64,000 nt of DNA from Branchiostoma floridae (Eukaryota; Chordata; Leptocardii; Amphioxiformes; Branchiostomatidae): the NCBI RefSeq assembly GCF_000003815.2, contig NC_049986.1, positions 6,854,028-6,918,027 of the forward strand. The letters are read 5' to 3'. A program made the position numbers and the translations under genes. Each line of letters begins with the position of its first letter. The first letter of the stretch is position 1. Shown piece by piece: positions 61,001 through 64,000 of the stretch. The notes below the pieces were generated by a model. It was not told where the DNA came from. It saw only the letters and a program-made list of their open reading frames with translations, and ran no database searches.

Positions 61001-62705
61001 AAATACTGGGTGCATGTGCACTCAGGTGCACCCAATTATTTTCTGTGGGTGCACCCAAATATTTTCTTGGGTTTATGTATGTAAAGATATCGTATACATC
61101 ATATTCTTGACATCTAAGGATTACAAAGATAATAATTATGTCTGTCATGGTACTTGTTTAAGAATTTGATAGCATGTAACTATGTTTTGTTATTAGGTTT
61201 TTCGGACATTCTACTTAAAATTCAAGTGGTGCACCCCAAAAAATTTTGGTTCATCCAATTTTCTAAGCTGGGTGCACCAGTGCACCTAATCCCAAAAATG
61301 AATTTCGAGCCCTGTTTTGGCTTTTCAACATTTGCTTCAATTTTCAATCCAGACTCATGCCTCATACCAAGAAAGTCTTAATCACAAGTTTTAGGAAAAA
61401 AAAAAGACATTTTAAAAATCACGGCAAACAACCTCTTGCTCACCTCTGGTGGTTTAAAAGCATTAATCTTGAATGACAGACTTAAAGATGAATACGAGGA
61501 AGAATACAAGGAAGTTGTAGGATGACAGGACAATGAGGAGGATGAAGCACTGGTGGCGCCCTCTGGGGACAAAGGACAGTATTGCAGGTACAAGGATGAT
61601 GGATAGGAAATCATGCTGAAGTCAGAAAGTGTACTAGTACTGCGATGCTGAATCTAAAAATTAAAACGCAAGCAAAATGTTGACATGGAGAATTCTTCAA
61701 AACCAAAAGTATAACATGGTAAGAGCAAGCTGTATGTGTGTACTACATTTGTACATGTAGCTGAGATCAAATGGTACCCATCACTTTTGGTACCATTGTA
61801 CATTACCTTAAAATCCTAGTAAGTTTAACAAATCTTCTGCCAGATGGAATATTGAGTCATAATTTCCTTGGGGTGAACCTGGACTTACCAGGCTTTGAAG
61901 CAATGTTTGTACTACTTTTTTTTCAGTCTTTACATTGTAGTCCATGCTATAAAACATCCAATTAAAGAGGATGACCAAGCACTCACCATTCACTCGTTCA
62001 CTGTTTCCATCCATGCATGACAAGAACGGTAAGTTATTGTTAATGTTACTTACTTCCACCAGCAGTAACCTGCTATTCCCAGTCCAATAACTCCCAGCAC
62101 ACTGCAGCCCACCACAATGGCTGAAAAATAAGTGAAAAAACATTTTATGACAGGAACAAAATTCTGCAAACTGAATAATCAAAAAAGGTGTTTCCAACTT
62201 CATGTTACATTTCATGTTCAATTGCGACGACTAAAGAAAAATAGCATAACGACATTTAAAAATATGCAATCTATTGAGCAAGAAAGATGTAATTTCAACA
62301 AGGACTTCAAAAGCACAGCTTTATGATGGTCTGCATGGGTGGTTACGACAACGATTTACGCTGAATTCAGAAGAACCCCCTACGTATTACGCTAAATCAA
62401 GGAAGGCAATTACACTAAATTTGGTCGCCTCGCTACGAATTACGTAGATAAGATGTTTTTCCCTACGAATTACGGGAAATAAAATAGGCTGCCTACGCCT
62501 TACGGAAAAGAGCATGCAGACCCTCCTTTATGGCCAGATGGCATTGGAAGCTTACCCAGGAAGAGGATGTCGTTGATGCCATGTGCGTACTGGGTCGCTG
62601 CAGGGGGGGTGTTTTTCTGAGGCTGGGCCTTGGGGCTGGAGCCCTGCTGTTCTCTCTGAGTTGTCGTCTGCTCTCCTCTCACTTCTTCAACATGGTTATT
62701 TCCTT
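31016..62705 (-). CDS. NPDC1: NPDC1 homologue, 3' six exons (partial)
   Basis: Spliced coding region joining 62705-62556, 62120-62054, 36334-36250, 32444-32365, 31978-31879 and 31087-31016 on the minus strand, about 184 codons. NPDC1 is a single-pass type I membrane protein of neurons and secretory vesicles linked to control of proliferation and differentiation; C. elegans CAB-1 is a relative. The evidence is the ordered match to the vertebrate protein: a membrane helix ending CWWK-LQ, the KLAQSAQMYHYQHQKQQML block, an acidic run, DYTVYECPGLAP and TGEMEVKNPLFDH. All five introns are GT-AG and phases are consistent (exon lengths 150, 67, 85, 80, 100 and 72). The N-terminal exons (signal peptide, Cys-rich region) lie outside the window. 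The second intron in this part is 25.7 kb. Confidence 0.93.
31169..31350. mobile_element. MITE family K in NPDC1 intron
   Basis: TACAGTCAAACCTGT at the left is inverted as ACAGGTTTGACTGTA at the right. The inside holds repeated ATAGTGGCCA blocks. 182 bp, with TA ends, consistent with a Tc1/mariner-type MITE. It lies 82 bp upstream (gene sense) of the last coding exon. Confidence 0.85.
31394..31799 (+). mobile_element. Element B copy in NPDC1 intron
   Basis: GGGGCGGGTACTGGTACAGG at the left, then AGGTCCAGTGG, AATCGGTCCAACATCCGGTT and TTTTTTCAGGTCCATTTTTT, shared with 57096-57547 and 5380-5637. The right terminus is diverged. It ends about 80 bp downstream of exon 31978-31879. Confidence 0.65.
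31879..31978 (-). CDS. NPDC1: NPDC1 exon with acidic run and YECPGLAP
   Basis: Exon of 100 bp with acceptor CCCTGTAG and donor GTAAGT. It completes a split AAG codon and encodes NHGDMKRNDSDDETEEETEE, followed by GDYTVYECPGLAP. The acidic patch and the DYTVYECPGLAP block match the cytoplasmic tail of vertebrate NPDC1. The acidic patch resembles a PEST-type stretch, by inference. Confidence 0.94.
32365..32444 (-). CDS. NPDC1: NPDC1 exon with KLAQSAQMYHYQHQ block
   Basis: Exon of 80 bp with acceptor TATTTCAG and donor GTAAGT, starting in phase 0 and ending with two bases of a split codon. It encodes AGDKKLAQSAQMYHYQHQKQ and then QMLAME. The LAQSAxMYHYQHQxQQML segment is strongly conserved in NPDC1 proteins and is the clearest identification in the window. 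Confidence 0.95.
32445..33289. other. NPDC1 intron, mostly unassigned
   Basis: Intron between exons 36334-36250 and 32444-32365. A retroelement-end-like repeat lies at 32961-33045. An 82-codon plus-strand frame (32830-33078) overlaps it and is not supported. Confidence 0.5.
32961..33045 (-). repeat. Retroelement 3'-end-like repeat F, copy 2
   Basis: GCAAGCTTTATTCATACGAC and AAAAAGTACAGTGACTTTTG match 17421-17520. On the minus strand this gives AATAAAGCTTGC. Confidence 0.5.
33463..33662. repeat. GAATTC-rich minisatellite
   Basis: Units of about 31 bp built from GGTTCCCAGAATTCTGCAGA and ATTTGGGCTCA or ATTCTGGCTCA, about 6 units, then short CAGAATTCTG repeats. Rich in EcoRI-type GAATTC palindromes. 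Frames across it have repeated SQNSAEF/RILQN peptides and are not genes. Confidence 0.9.
33706..33805. other. Assembly gap, 100 N
   Basis: Exactly 100 unknown bases, the usual placeholder for a gap of unknown size, directly after the right arm of the foldback. It lies in an NPDC1 intron and interrupts no identified exon. Confidence 0.98.
34146..34483 (+). repeat. Tandem duplication, 169 bp units
   Basis: TTTTGGCAGCGCATACGTCT at 34164 recurs as TTTTGGCAGCGCCTACGTCT at 34333. Both are followed by AATAGTTTAAGCTT and AGGTTTTTTGTCAA. Two diverged units. Confidence 0.8.
34644..34850 (+). mobile_element. MITE family L, copy 1
   Basis: TACTGTAATTCACCTTGTCT at the left and CAGGAATTACAGTA at the right are inverted, with CCGTGAACAT and ATGTTCACAG inside. 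207 bp with TA ends. A partial copy is at 56613-56706. Confidence 0.75.
34851..36249. other. NPDC1 intron, no other feature identified
   Basis: A C-run and A-run at 35201-35221 and unassigned sequence. A 95-codon plus-strand frame (35605-35892) is not recognised and lies antisense to the gene. Confidence 0.4.
36250..36334 (-). CDS. NPDC1: NPDC1 first cytoplasmic exon
   Basis: Exon of 85 bp with acceptor TTGCAG and donor GTAAGT. It completes a split codon, then encodes LQQNVKMAADQDYPAYGVTG and PSAKSQMT. In vertebrate NPDC1 the same place, just after the membrane helix, has a WCRLQ-type junction and a DYPAxGVTGP-like motif. This exon is the common acceptor for both the membrane exon (62120-62054) and the proposed alternative first exon (49744-49578), because both end with two bases of a split codon. 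Confidence 0.92.
36990..39060. repeat. Degenerate tandem array in NPDC1 intron, 11 units
   Basis: The ACCAATGAA landmark recurs at about 37169, 37323, 37561, 37743, 37894, 38064, 38253, 38440, 38635, 38830 and 39032. Spacing runs from 151 to 238 bp and settles at 187-202 bp in the right half. Blocks per unit include ATTATTTCAGAACCACGGCC, CAGTCTNCCATTGTCCAGCA, TTCAAATTGATTTTGACTGG and GGTATTCCCAGATTTCTCA. Two 195 bp units keep one frame open for 127 codons (38380-38763) only because 195 is divisible by three. Confidence 0.9.
39321..39502 (+). mobile_element. MITE family J, copy 2
   Basis: TACTGTAAATGCAGAAATGT at the left, GAAGTTAAATGCATTTACAG at the right, with CACCGCGAACC and TTTTTCCCGCTA inside. 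182 bp. Confidence 0.85.
39701..39912 (-). mobile_element. MITE family J, copy 3
   Basis: Begins TACTGTAAATGCATTTAAAT and ends AAGTTTCAGCATTTACAGTA, so it is inverted relative to copy 2, 198 bp away. More diverged inside (CATGCACTGTAGTCTCTTAC). Confidence 0.8.
39916..40025 (+). repeat. Dispersed repeat, copy 1
   Basis: CCTGGCGTAATGGTATATCT and AAAAGGTTACAGTGAACC are shared with 42590-42703, as are CATTCTTAGATATTCT and GAACAGTA-GGTAAAGC blocks. Confidence 0.7.
40026..40776. other. NPDC1 intron, nothing identified
   Basis: A 74-codon plus-strand frame at 40058-40282 (MNDAIPSFCTMLAWLWYP) is opposite to the host gene and unrecognised. No repeat structure was seen. Confidence 0.35.
40777..41059. 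mobile_element. hAT-like MITE
   Basis: Left CAGGGTCCGTTCTTCCGTC and right GACGGAACACTG are imperfect inverted termini starting CAG, as in many hAT elements. 283 bp, non-coding. Its frames (GEHAPATLWSV) arise from the element. Confidence 0.55.
41170..41198 (+). repeat. G-run with G-quadruplex potential
   Basis: GTGGGAGT followed by a run of 15 G and TTGGGGG. Confidence 0.7.
41275..41305. repeat. (GAT)n microsatellite
   Basis: GAGGATGATGATGAAGATGA and further GAT units. Confidence 0.9.
41306..42589. other. NPDC1 intron, nothing identified
   Basis: AT-rich sequence without exon-like segments. Short direct repeats such as AATTATTCACATGTGTGAAT near 42309 form a small palindrome. Confidence 0.35.
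42590..42703 (+). repeat. Dispersed repeat, copy 2
   Basis: GCTGGTGTAATGGTATATTT and AAAAGGTTACTGTGAACC, partner of 39916-40025. Confidence 0.7.
42744..42845. mobile_element. Foldback element, 32 bp arms
   Basis: AGTACCATCCATCAACTTGG with CTAGATA on the left is inverted on the right as TATCTAG with CAATGGATGGTACT, three mismatches in 32. The centre is about 38 bp. Confidence 0.75.
42846..44217. other. NPDC1 intron, nothing identified
   Basis: No exon or repeat structure. The 73-codon minus-strand frame at 43569-43790 is not recognised. Confidence 0.35.
44218..44623. repeat. Perfect 203 bp tandem duplication
   Basis: 44221-44420 and 44424-44623 read identically base for base (CATGTACGTGTTGCGGTAAT to GTGTGGATCATATC). 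Everything around is diverged repeat DNA, so a perfect pair is either a very recent duplication or an assembly artefact. The unit contains a frame giving CHRTIRQRTDILQELVVKRR on the minus strand, not recognised. Confidence 0.93.
44624..45847. other. NPDC1 intron; CpG-rich patch, no gene supported
   Basis: 44760-44945 is richer in CpG than its surroundings (GGCGAGCGCGAGGCTCCCGA) and holds a 76-codon minus-strand frame starting at 44945, without a recognisable product. The rest is unassigned. Confidence 0.3.
45848..46036 (+). mobile_element. Element H, half copy
   Basis: GAATGCCGTTCGATATTTCT, GTGGCAGAAATATCTGGAAC and GATTCCGCTTCTCCTTTGAA followed by GGGGCCTT match the right half of 54185-54580. 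Confidence 0.65.
46037..46959. other. NPDC1 intron, nothing identified
   Basis: AT-rich sequence. No frame, exon or repeat structure noted. Confidence 0.35.
46960..47235 (+). repeat. Tandem duplication, 137 bp units
   Basis: GCATTTTTGCCACACAATCA at 47019 recurs as GCATTTTTGCCACACTATCA at 47156. Both are followed by TGTCAATTTTGAAGATTTAG. Two units, moderately diverged. Confidence 0.8.
48199..48517. mobile_element. hAT-like MITE M
   Basis: CAGGGTTGAACAAG at the left and CTTGTTTATCCCTG at the right are inverted. The interior has several ACTTGCCC and GGGCAAG words in opposite orientations. 319 bp, non-coding. The 123-codon frame over it is a by-product. Confidence 0.7.
48518..49577. other. NPDC1 intron, nothing identified
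   Basis: No repeat or exon recognised. The 85-codon minus-strand frame at 48859-49116 has no splice context. Confidence 0.35.
49578..49744 (-). CDS. Candidate alternative first exon of NPDC1
   Basis: Reading leftward from ATG at 49744-49742 there are 55 codons plus two bases, ending at a GTGAGTA donor (49577 downward). The start context is AGCATGG (A at -3, G at +4), and an in-frame TAA lies about 25 bp upstream, so this is a natural first exon. The product starts MDTFLQKAEDLYEDIPFRQY and continues VCCPCICLADLFRDCMVMFR, then HRSHPYESFSDEKPS. No signal peptide is seen. Four cysteines in CCPCIC are candidates for palmitoylation. The last two bases (CT) join the first base of exon 36334-36250 to give Leu and keep the NPDC1 frame, predicting a tail protein of about 167 residues without a membrane helix. 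Codons mostly end in G or C, unlike the intron. It could instead start a separate nested gene. Confidence 0.55.
49745..52163. other. NPDC1 intron; region 5' of the alternative exon
   Basis: If the exon at 49578-49744 is real, its promoter should lie in the first few hundred bases here. No TATA box was found at a convincing distance. CACGTG at 50079-50084 is an E-box-type hexamer. Beyond this nothing is identified; the 106-codon frame at 50504-50824 is not recognised. Confidence 0.3.
52164..52382 (+). mobile_element. MITE family E, copy 2
   Basis: TAACGCTAGTTCCCCTTTAT at the left, GATAAAGGTGAACTAGCGTT at the right, with GGTAACCTATATCTGTTGTT and AACCAATGGATATAGTTACC as longer paired arms. 219 bp, related to 17143-17307. 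Confidence 0.85.
52911..53100 (-). repeat. Hammerhead-like repeat, subfamily 2, best-preserved core
   Basis: On the minus strand: GACG, CTGAAGA (53032-53026), a 6 bp perfect stem GAGTGA/TCACTC (53024-53019 with 53012-53007) with loop TGGATG, then GAAAC (53006-53002) and GTCCGGAAG. CTGANGA and GAAA are the conserved strands of the hammerhead ribozyme core, and the hairpin is in the place of stem II. Stem I and the cleavage site are not clear. Penelope-like retroelements are known to carry hammerheads, so that origin is plausible. Confidence 0.7.
53101..54184. other. NPDC1 intron, nothing identified
   Basis: A 104-codon plus-strand frame at 53766-54080 lies antisense to the gene and is unrecognised. 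No repeat structure. Confidence 0.35.
54185..54580 (+). mobile_element. Element H, copy 3
   Basis: ACCGAATTAGCAGGAATCAA at the left and GCTTCTCGTGTGAAGGGGCC at the right; shares CATTTGGGACGGCCCCAAGA with copies 21839-22391 and 45848-46036. Non-coding. Confidence 0.75.
54654..55266. repeat. Minisatellite, five 123 bp units
   Basis: AATTTGTTCCTATCATACAA begins at 54661, 54784, 54907, 55030 and 55153, spacing exactly 123 each time. Units differ at only a few positions (for example TATTTGTCC against TATTCGTCC, and AGAATATCC against AAAATATGC in the last). The middle units are identical, indicating recent amplification. Confidence 0.97.
55850..56300. repeat. Tandem repeat, three 149-156 bp units
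   Basis: CATGTGTTTTTCTTAC falls at 55951, 56100 and 56256. Each unit also has TTCTTATGAANTCCAAT, GATTCAGAAG and GATTGCTATGATCTTAATTT. Diverged. Confidence 0.85.
56613..56706 (-). mobile_element. MITE family L, partial copy
   Basis: ACTGTGAACATTAAGTTCTG, GACTGTGAAAGTTTGGTACT, then GTGAATTACAGTA are the inverse of the left half of 34644-34850. Confidence 0.65.
56932..57099 (+). pseudogene. C2H2 zinc-finger fragment, probably transposon-derived
   Basis: A plus-strand frame contains LPCTKCSSLFCTALGLSS followed by HMRHRHPL, which fits C-x2-C-x12-H-x4-H. A single finger after a basic, proline-rich lead (RKERPLLPRSPPTLP) is common at the N-terminus of retroelement ORFs and in isolated exons of zinc-finger genes. 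It is opposite in strand to NPDC1. It is cut at its end by the insertion of element B (57096), so the frame beyond is not original. No splice sites were found. Confidence 0.4.
57096..57547 (+). mobile_element. Element B, full-length copy
   Basis: AAGGGTGGGTACTGGTACAG at the left is inverted as CACCGGTACCCACCCTTA at the right. The inside has AGGTCCAGGTTCAGGTCCAG repeats and TTGTTGAACCGGATGTTGGA. 452 bp, non-coding. Other copies at 5380-5637 and 31394-31799. Confidence 0.8.
57851..58015 (-). CDS. Candidate terminal exon or coding fragment, unidentified
   Basis: On the minus strand the frame YTIDNRKQDPSDALINMAGC continues WLVLKDAEVAEAFLVSEAEP, then RTEALKRLGNSAWEH and a TGA stop at 57853-57851. 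The composition (acidic, Ala and Leu rich, with GAA and GCN codons) looks coding, and an acceptor-like TATAG or CAACAG lies just upstream near 58005-58015. The frame is also open further 5' but becomes Phe/Cys-rich, as expected for intron. No family recognised. It could be the last exon of a small nested gene or a fragment of a mobile element. Confidence 0.3.
58215..58655. repeat. Tandem array, about 110 bp units (first part)
   Basis: Units of AAAAAGACTCAATTCAAGAG, TGTCTGAAGGCCATAACTAT, TAAAACTTCAGTAC and GGACAGGAACACCTGCTGT, with the CTGAAGG word at about 58345, 58454 and 58565. The same unit resumes at 58981. The 104-codon frame here reflects the repeat. Confidence 0.85.
58656..58980 (+). 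mobile_element. 5'-truncated retroelement inserted in the 110 bp array
   Basis: The array breaks after GGTACAAAT and resumes with CAACAAAAAGACACAATTC. The 325 bp between has GGATGGGAGTCGCCGTCCGG at its start and AATAAAGATGATGTTGAA at its end: an AATAAA signal with a short repeat-like tail, as in CR1/L2-type 3' UTRs. No ORF remains. Confidence 0.6.
58981..59130. repeat. Tandem array, about 110 bp units (second part)
   Basis: AAAAAGACACAATTCAAGAG, TGTCTGAAGGCCATAACTAT and GGACAGGAACACATGCTGT continue the array of 58215-58655 beyond the retroelement. Confidence 0.85.
60114..60200. promoter_or_regulatory. Cluster of three CCAAT/ATTGG motifs
   Basis: CCAAT at 60116-60120 and ATTGG at 60153-60157 and 60196-60200, all in the wider form GATTGG or CCAATC favoured by NF-Y. 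The spacings of 37 and 43 bp are several helical turns. It lies in the first part of the 25.7 kb NPDC1 intron. Function is an inference; MITE origin is not excluded (CCTCCTACTACAGGAGG is an inner palindrome). Confidence 0.25.
60466..60510. repeat. Perfect 21 bp hairpin
   Basis: CATCACAGATTCATTCAGACA, spacer GTG, then its exact reverse complement TGTCTGAATGAATCTGTGATG. All 21 pairs match. Confidence 0.9.
60992..61314 (+). mobile_element. hAT-like MITE N, copy 1
   Basis: CAGGGCTCGAAATACTGGGT at the left, ATTTCGAGCCCTG at the right. Inner GTGCACCCA and GGTGCAC words pair as longer arms. 323 bp. Flanks CATTTTGC and GTTTTGGC are a poor match for an 8 bp duplication, so this copy is old or the duplication is altered. 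Confidence 0.85.
61315..62053. other. NPDC1 intron, nothing identified
   Basis: No exon seen. A 137-codon minus-strand frame at 61808-62221 runs through the membrane exon and its flanking introns; only 62120-62054 of it is real coding sequence, in another frame. Confidence 0.4.
62054..62120 (-). CDS. NPDC1: NPDC1 transmembrane exon
   Basis: Exon of 67 bp with acceptor TTTTTCAG and donor GTAAGT. With the split codon it encodes AIVVGCSVLGVIGLGIAGYC and WWK: about 20 hydrophobic residues followed by the start of the cytoplasmic tail. The small-residue pattern and the CWW-K-LQ junction correspond to the membrane helix and CWCRLQ of vertebrate NPDC1. It ends with two bases of a split codon (phase 2), completed by exon 36334-36250 after a 25.7 kb intron. 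Confidence 0.93.
62375..62515. repeat. TACGNNTTACG short repeats
   Basis: CTACGTATTACGCTAAAT, CTACGAATTACGTAGATA, CTACGAATTACGGGAAAT and CTACGCCTTACGGAAAAG occur within 140 bp. They lie in the short intron just 3' (gene sense) of exon 62705-62556. Confidence 0.7.
62556..62705 (-). CDS. NPDC1: NPDC1 extracellular juxtamembrane exon
   Basis: Exon of 150 bp with acceptor TTCTGCAG and donor GTAAGC. It encodes EGNNHVEEVRGEQTTTQREQ, then QGSSPKAQPQKNTPPAATQY and AHGINDILFL before the membrane helix. This Gln, Thr and Pro rich stretch is the poorly conserved extracellular linker expected before the membrane segment. It begins with two bases of a split codon, so at least one more upstream coding exon exists beyond what was found here. 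Confidence 0.88.
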
Positions 62706-63073
62706 CTGCAGAATGGAACACACACAACAAGCACTAATTAGCATAAGTATCACTACATTCCAGCCAGGAGAGACACCTATCCAGTCATGATTGTACTGCA
62801 GAAATTTTGATCACCTGCGATCAATCATCCAAACAATGCTATAGCAGAAGAGACACCTATCTCATCATACCTGCACTGCAGAACCTCAAGTACTAACAGA
62901 GAAAAGTACAAATTTCCTATTTCCTGCCTTCCAAAGAAGCAATGTTTCTAACTCTGGGAACTTAGAGCAAAGTCCCTCTGTATGAAGTTAGACTGACATA
63001 ATGTTCGAAAGTTCAATAATAATGCAGCTGTAACAGTGGGGTTCAAGGACTGCTAAACTGAAGATGCCATATG
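62706..63073. other. NPDC1 intron, nothing identified
   Basis: A short internal duplication, GAGACACCTATCCAGTCAT near 62769 and GAGACACCTATCTCATCAT near 62850, period about 81 bp, each followed by CTGCAGAA. No exon. Confidence 0.5.
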
Positions 63074-63435
63074 CAGGGCTCGAAATACTGGGTGCATGTG
63101 CACCCAGGTGCACCCAAAATTGGAACTGTGCACCCAATTTTTTTCAGTGGGTGCTCAGGGTGCACCCAAATATTTTCTTAGGTTTATGTGTGGAAAGATA
63201 TCCAGTATACTATACATCATATTCTTGACATCTAAGTGTTAGAAAGATAGTAAATTAAAATGTCTGTCATGTTACTTGTTTAAGAATTTGATAGCTTGTA
63301 ACTAAGTTTTCTTATCAGTTTTTTGTTGACATTCTACTTAAATCTAAGTGGTGCACCCAAAATTTTTTTGGTGCACCCAATTTTTTAAGCTAGGTGCACC
63401 AGTGCACCTAATCCCAAAAATGAATTTCGAGCCCT
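63074..63435 (+). mobile_element. hAT-like MITE N, copy 2
   Basis: CAGGGCTCGAAATACTGGGT at the left, GAATTTCGAGCCCT at the right, in the same orientation as 60992-61314. The flanks share CATATG (CCATATGC against ACATATGG), close to an 8 bp target duplication. 362 bp. Confidence 0.87.
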
Positions 63436-63469
63436 ACATATGGGTTAAGCCTTTTGGCTGAACAGTTTG

Positions 63470-63560
63470 CACGTCTGGGTTTGTACGCTTGGCTGCCGGG
63501 TTCGGCGCAATAGGTCGCAGGTTTGAATCCCGAGAGCGAGCTTGGGGTAAAAACTGTTCT
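63470..63560 (+). repeat. tRNA-like (SINE head) fragment
   Basis: GGTCGCAGGTTTGAATCCCG contains a B-box (GGTTTGAATCC, consensus GGTTCGANNCC), preceded at a tRNA-like distance by TTGGCTGCCGGGTTCGG as a weak A-box. No acceptor stem closes it, so it is not a functional tRNA and is more likely part of a tRNA-derived SINE. Confidence 0.4.
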
Positions 63561-63743
63561 AATTAACACTAGTGTTTCACAGCTTAAAATGTTAGCTGTT
63601 TTTTACAACAACAATGAGTGGGTCTGCTTTGCAGAAAGTAGTGTCTGGATATGAATTTATATATGTCACAGTACTACAGTATGTTTTATGGTTAATGTAA
63701 GTCACAACTGCTGGTTCACGGTGCCTGTTAATAATGATAACAG

Positions 63744-63921
63744 TACAGTGGAAGCCGCTTAATTGCACACCCAATTTGCCAGCAAAGTCGGTGCAATTAG
63801 CCGGCGTGTGCGATAATGCGAAGTTACCCAGTTGGACCGCACCACCACGGGATTTGGGGATTCCGTGCAATTGACCGAAGTGTGCATTTATCCGACGTGC
63901 AATTAACTGGCTTCCACTGTA
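63744..63921. mobile_element. MITE family P
   Basis: TACAGTGGAAGCCGCTTAAT at the left is inverted as ATTAACTGGCTTCCACTGTA at the right. TA ends, 178 bp, Tc1/mariner-like in style. It accounts for the 129-codon minus-strand frame at 63592-63981. Confidence 0.85.
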
Positions 63922-64000
63922 TAATAAATCACTCCAGATGAAAATTACAACAACCGAACCACATAACGAGGATGGAACCATGAAATACAGCCTGTCTGGA

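Noticed and set aside
61808-62221. 137-codon minus-strand frame
   Set aside because: Runs through introns on both sides of the NPDC1 membrane exon; the real exon is 62120-62054 with clear GT-AG borders and a different frame.
63490-63545. tRNA gene
   Set aside because: A B-box is present but no acceptor stem or cloverleaf closes; more likely a SINE head.
63592-63981. 129-codon minus-strand frame
   Set aside because: Mainly MITE P and its flanks.

Overview
The window looks like nuclear DNA of a marine invertebrate chordate, most likely a lancelet (Branchiostoma). The reasons are an intron-rich gene closely matching vertebrate NPDC1, GT-AG introns, no bacterial-style genes, and very dense short inverted-repeat transposons, minisatellites and microsatellites. 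The genus is an inference. No rRNA, complete tRNA, CRISPR array or virus was seen.

One gene is identified with confidence: the 3' part of an NPDC1 homologue (neural proliferation, differentiation and control protein 1) on the minus strand. Six consecutive exons are readable: 62705-62556 (extracellular juxtamembrane), 62120-62054 (transmembrane), 36334-36250, 32444-32365, 31978-31879 and 31087-31016 (stop). All junctions are GT-AG and keep phase. The exons for the signal peptide and Cys-rich N-terminus must lie beyond position 64000. A 25.7 kb intron separates the membrane exon from the cytoplasmic exons. A probable 2 kb 3'UTR ends near an AATAAA at 29062-29057.

Inside the large intron, 49744-49578 on the same strand is an unreported-looking exon: a good start context, an upstream in-frame stop, 55 codons with a Cys cluster, and a GTGAGT donor in the same phase as the membrane exon. 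Spliced to 36334, it would give an NPDC1 tail with no signal peptide or membrane helix, possibly lipid-anchored. This is the best candidate for something new.

Positions 1-29000, downstream of the gene, hold no convincing gene. They contain interspersed elements (several MITE families, a roughly 900 bp TTGGCGAAGG-ended element with fragments, and a 5'-truncated non-LTR retrotransposon at 25735-26297), minisatellites (81 bp units at 3985-4430, about 180-200 bp units at 20325-20905) and microsatellites.

The NPDC1 introns hold the other main structures. These are a 2 kb degenerate array at 36990-39060, a perfect 203 bp tandem duplication at 44218-44623, five 123 bp units at 54654-55266, a retroelement inserted in a 110 bp array near 58.7 kb, and a foldback element with a GAATTC-rich core beside a 100-N assembly gap (33706-33805). 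A dispersed repeat family found at six places carries a hammerhead-ribozyme-like core (CTGANGA, hairpin, GAAAC) whose hairpin stem changes sequence between copies but stays paired.
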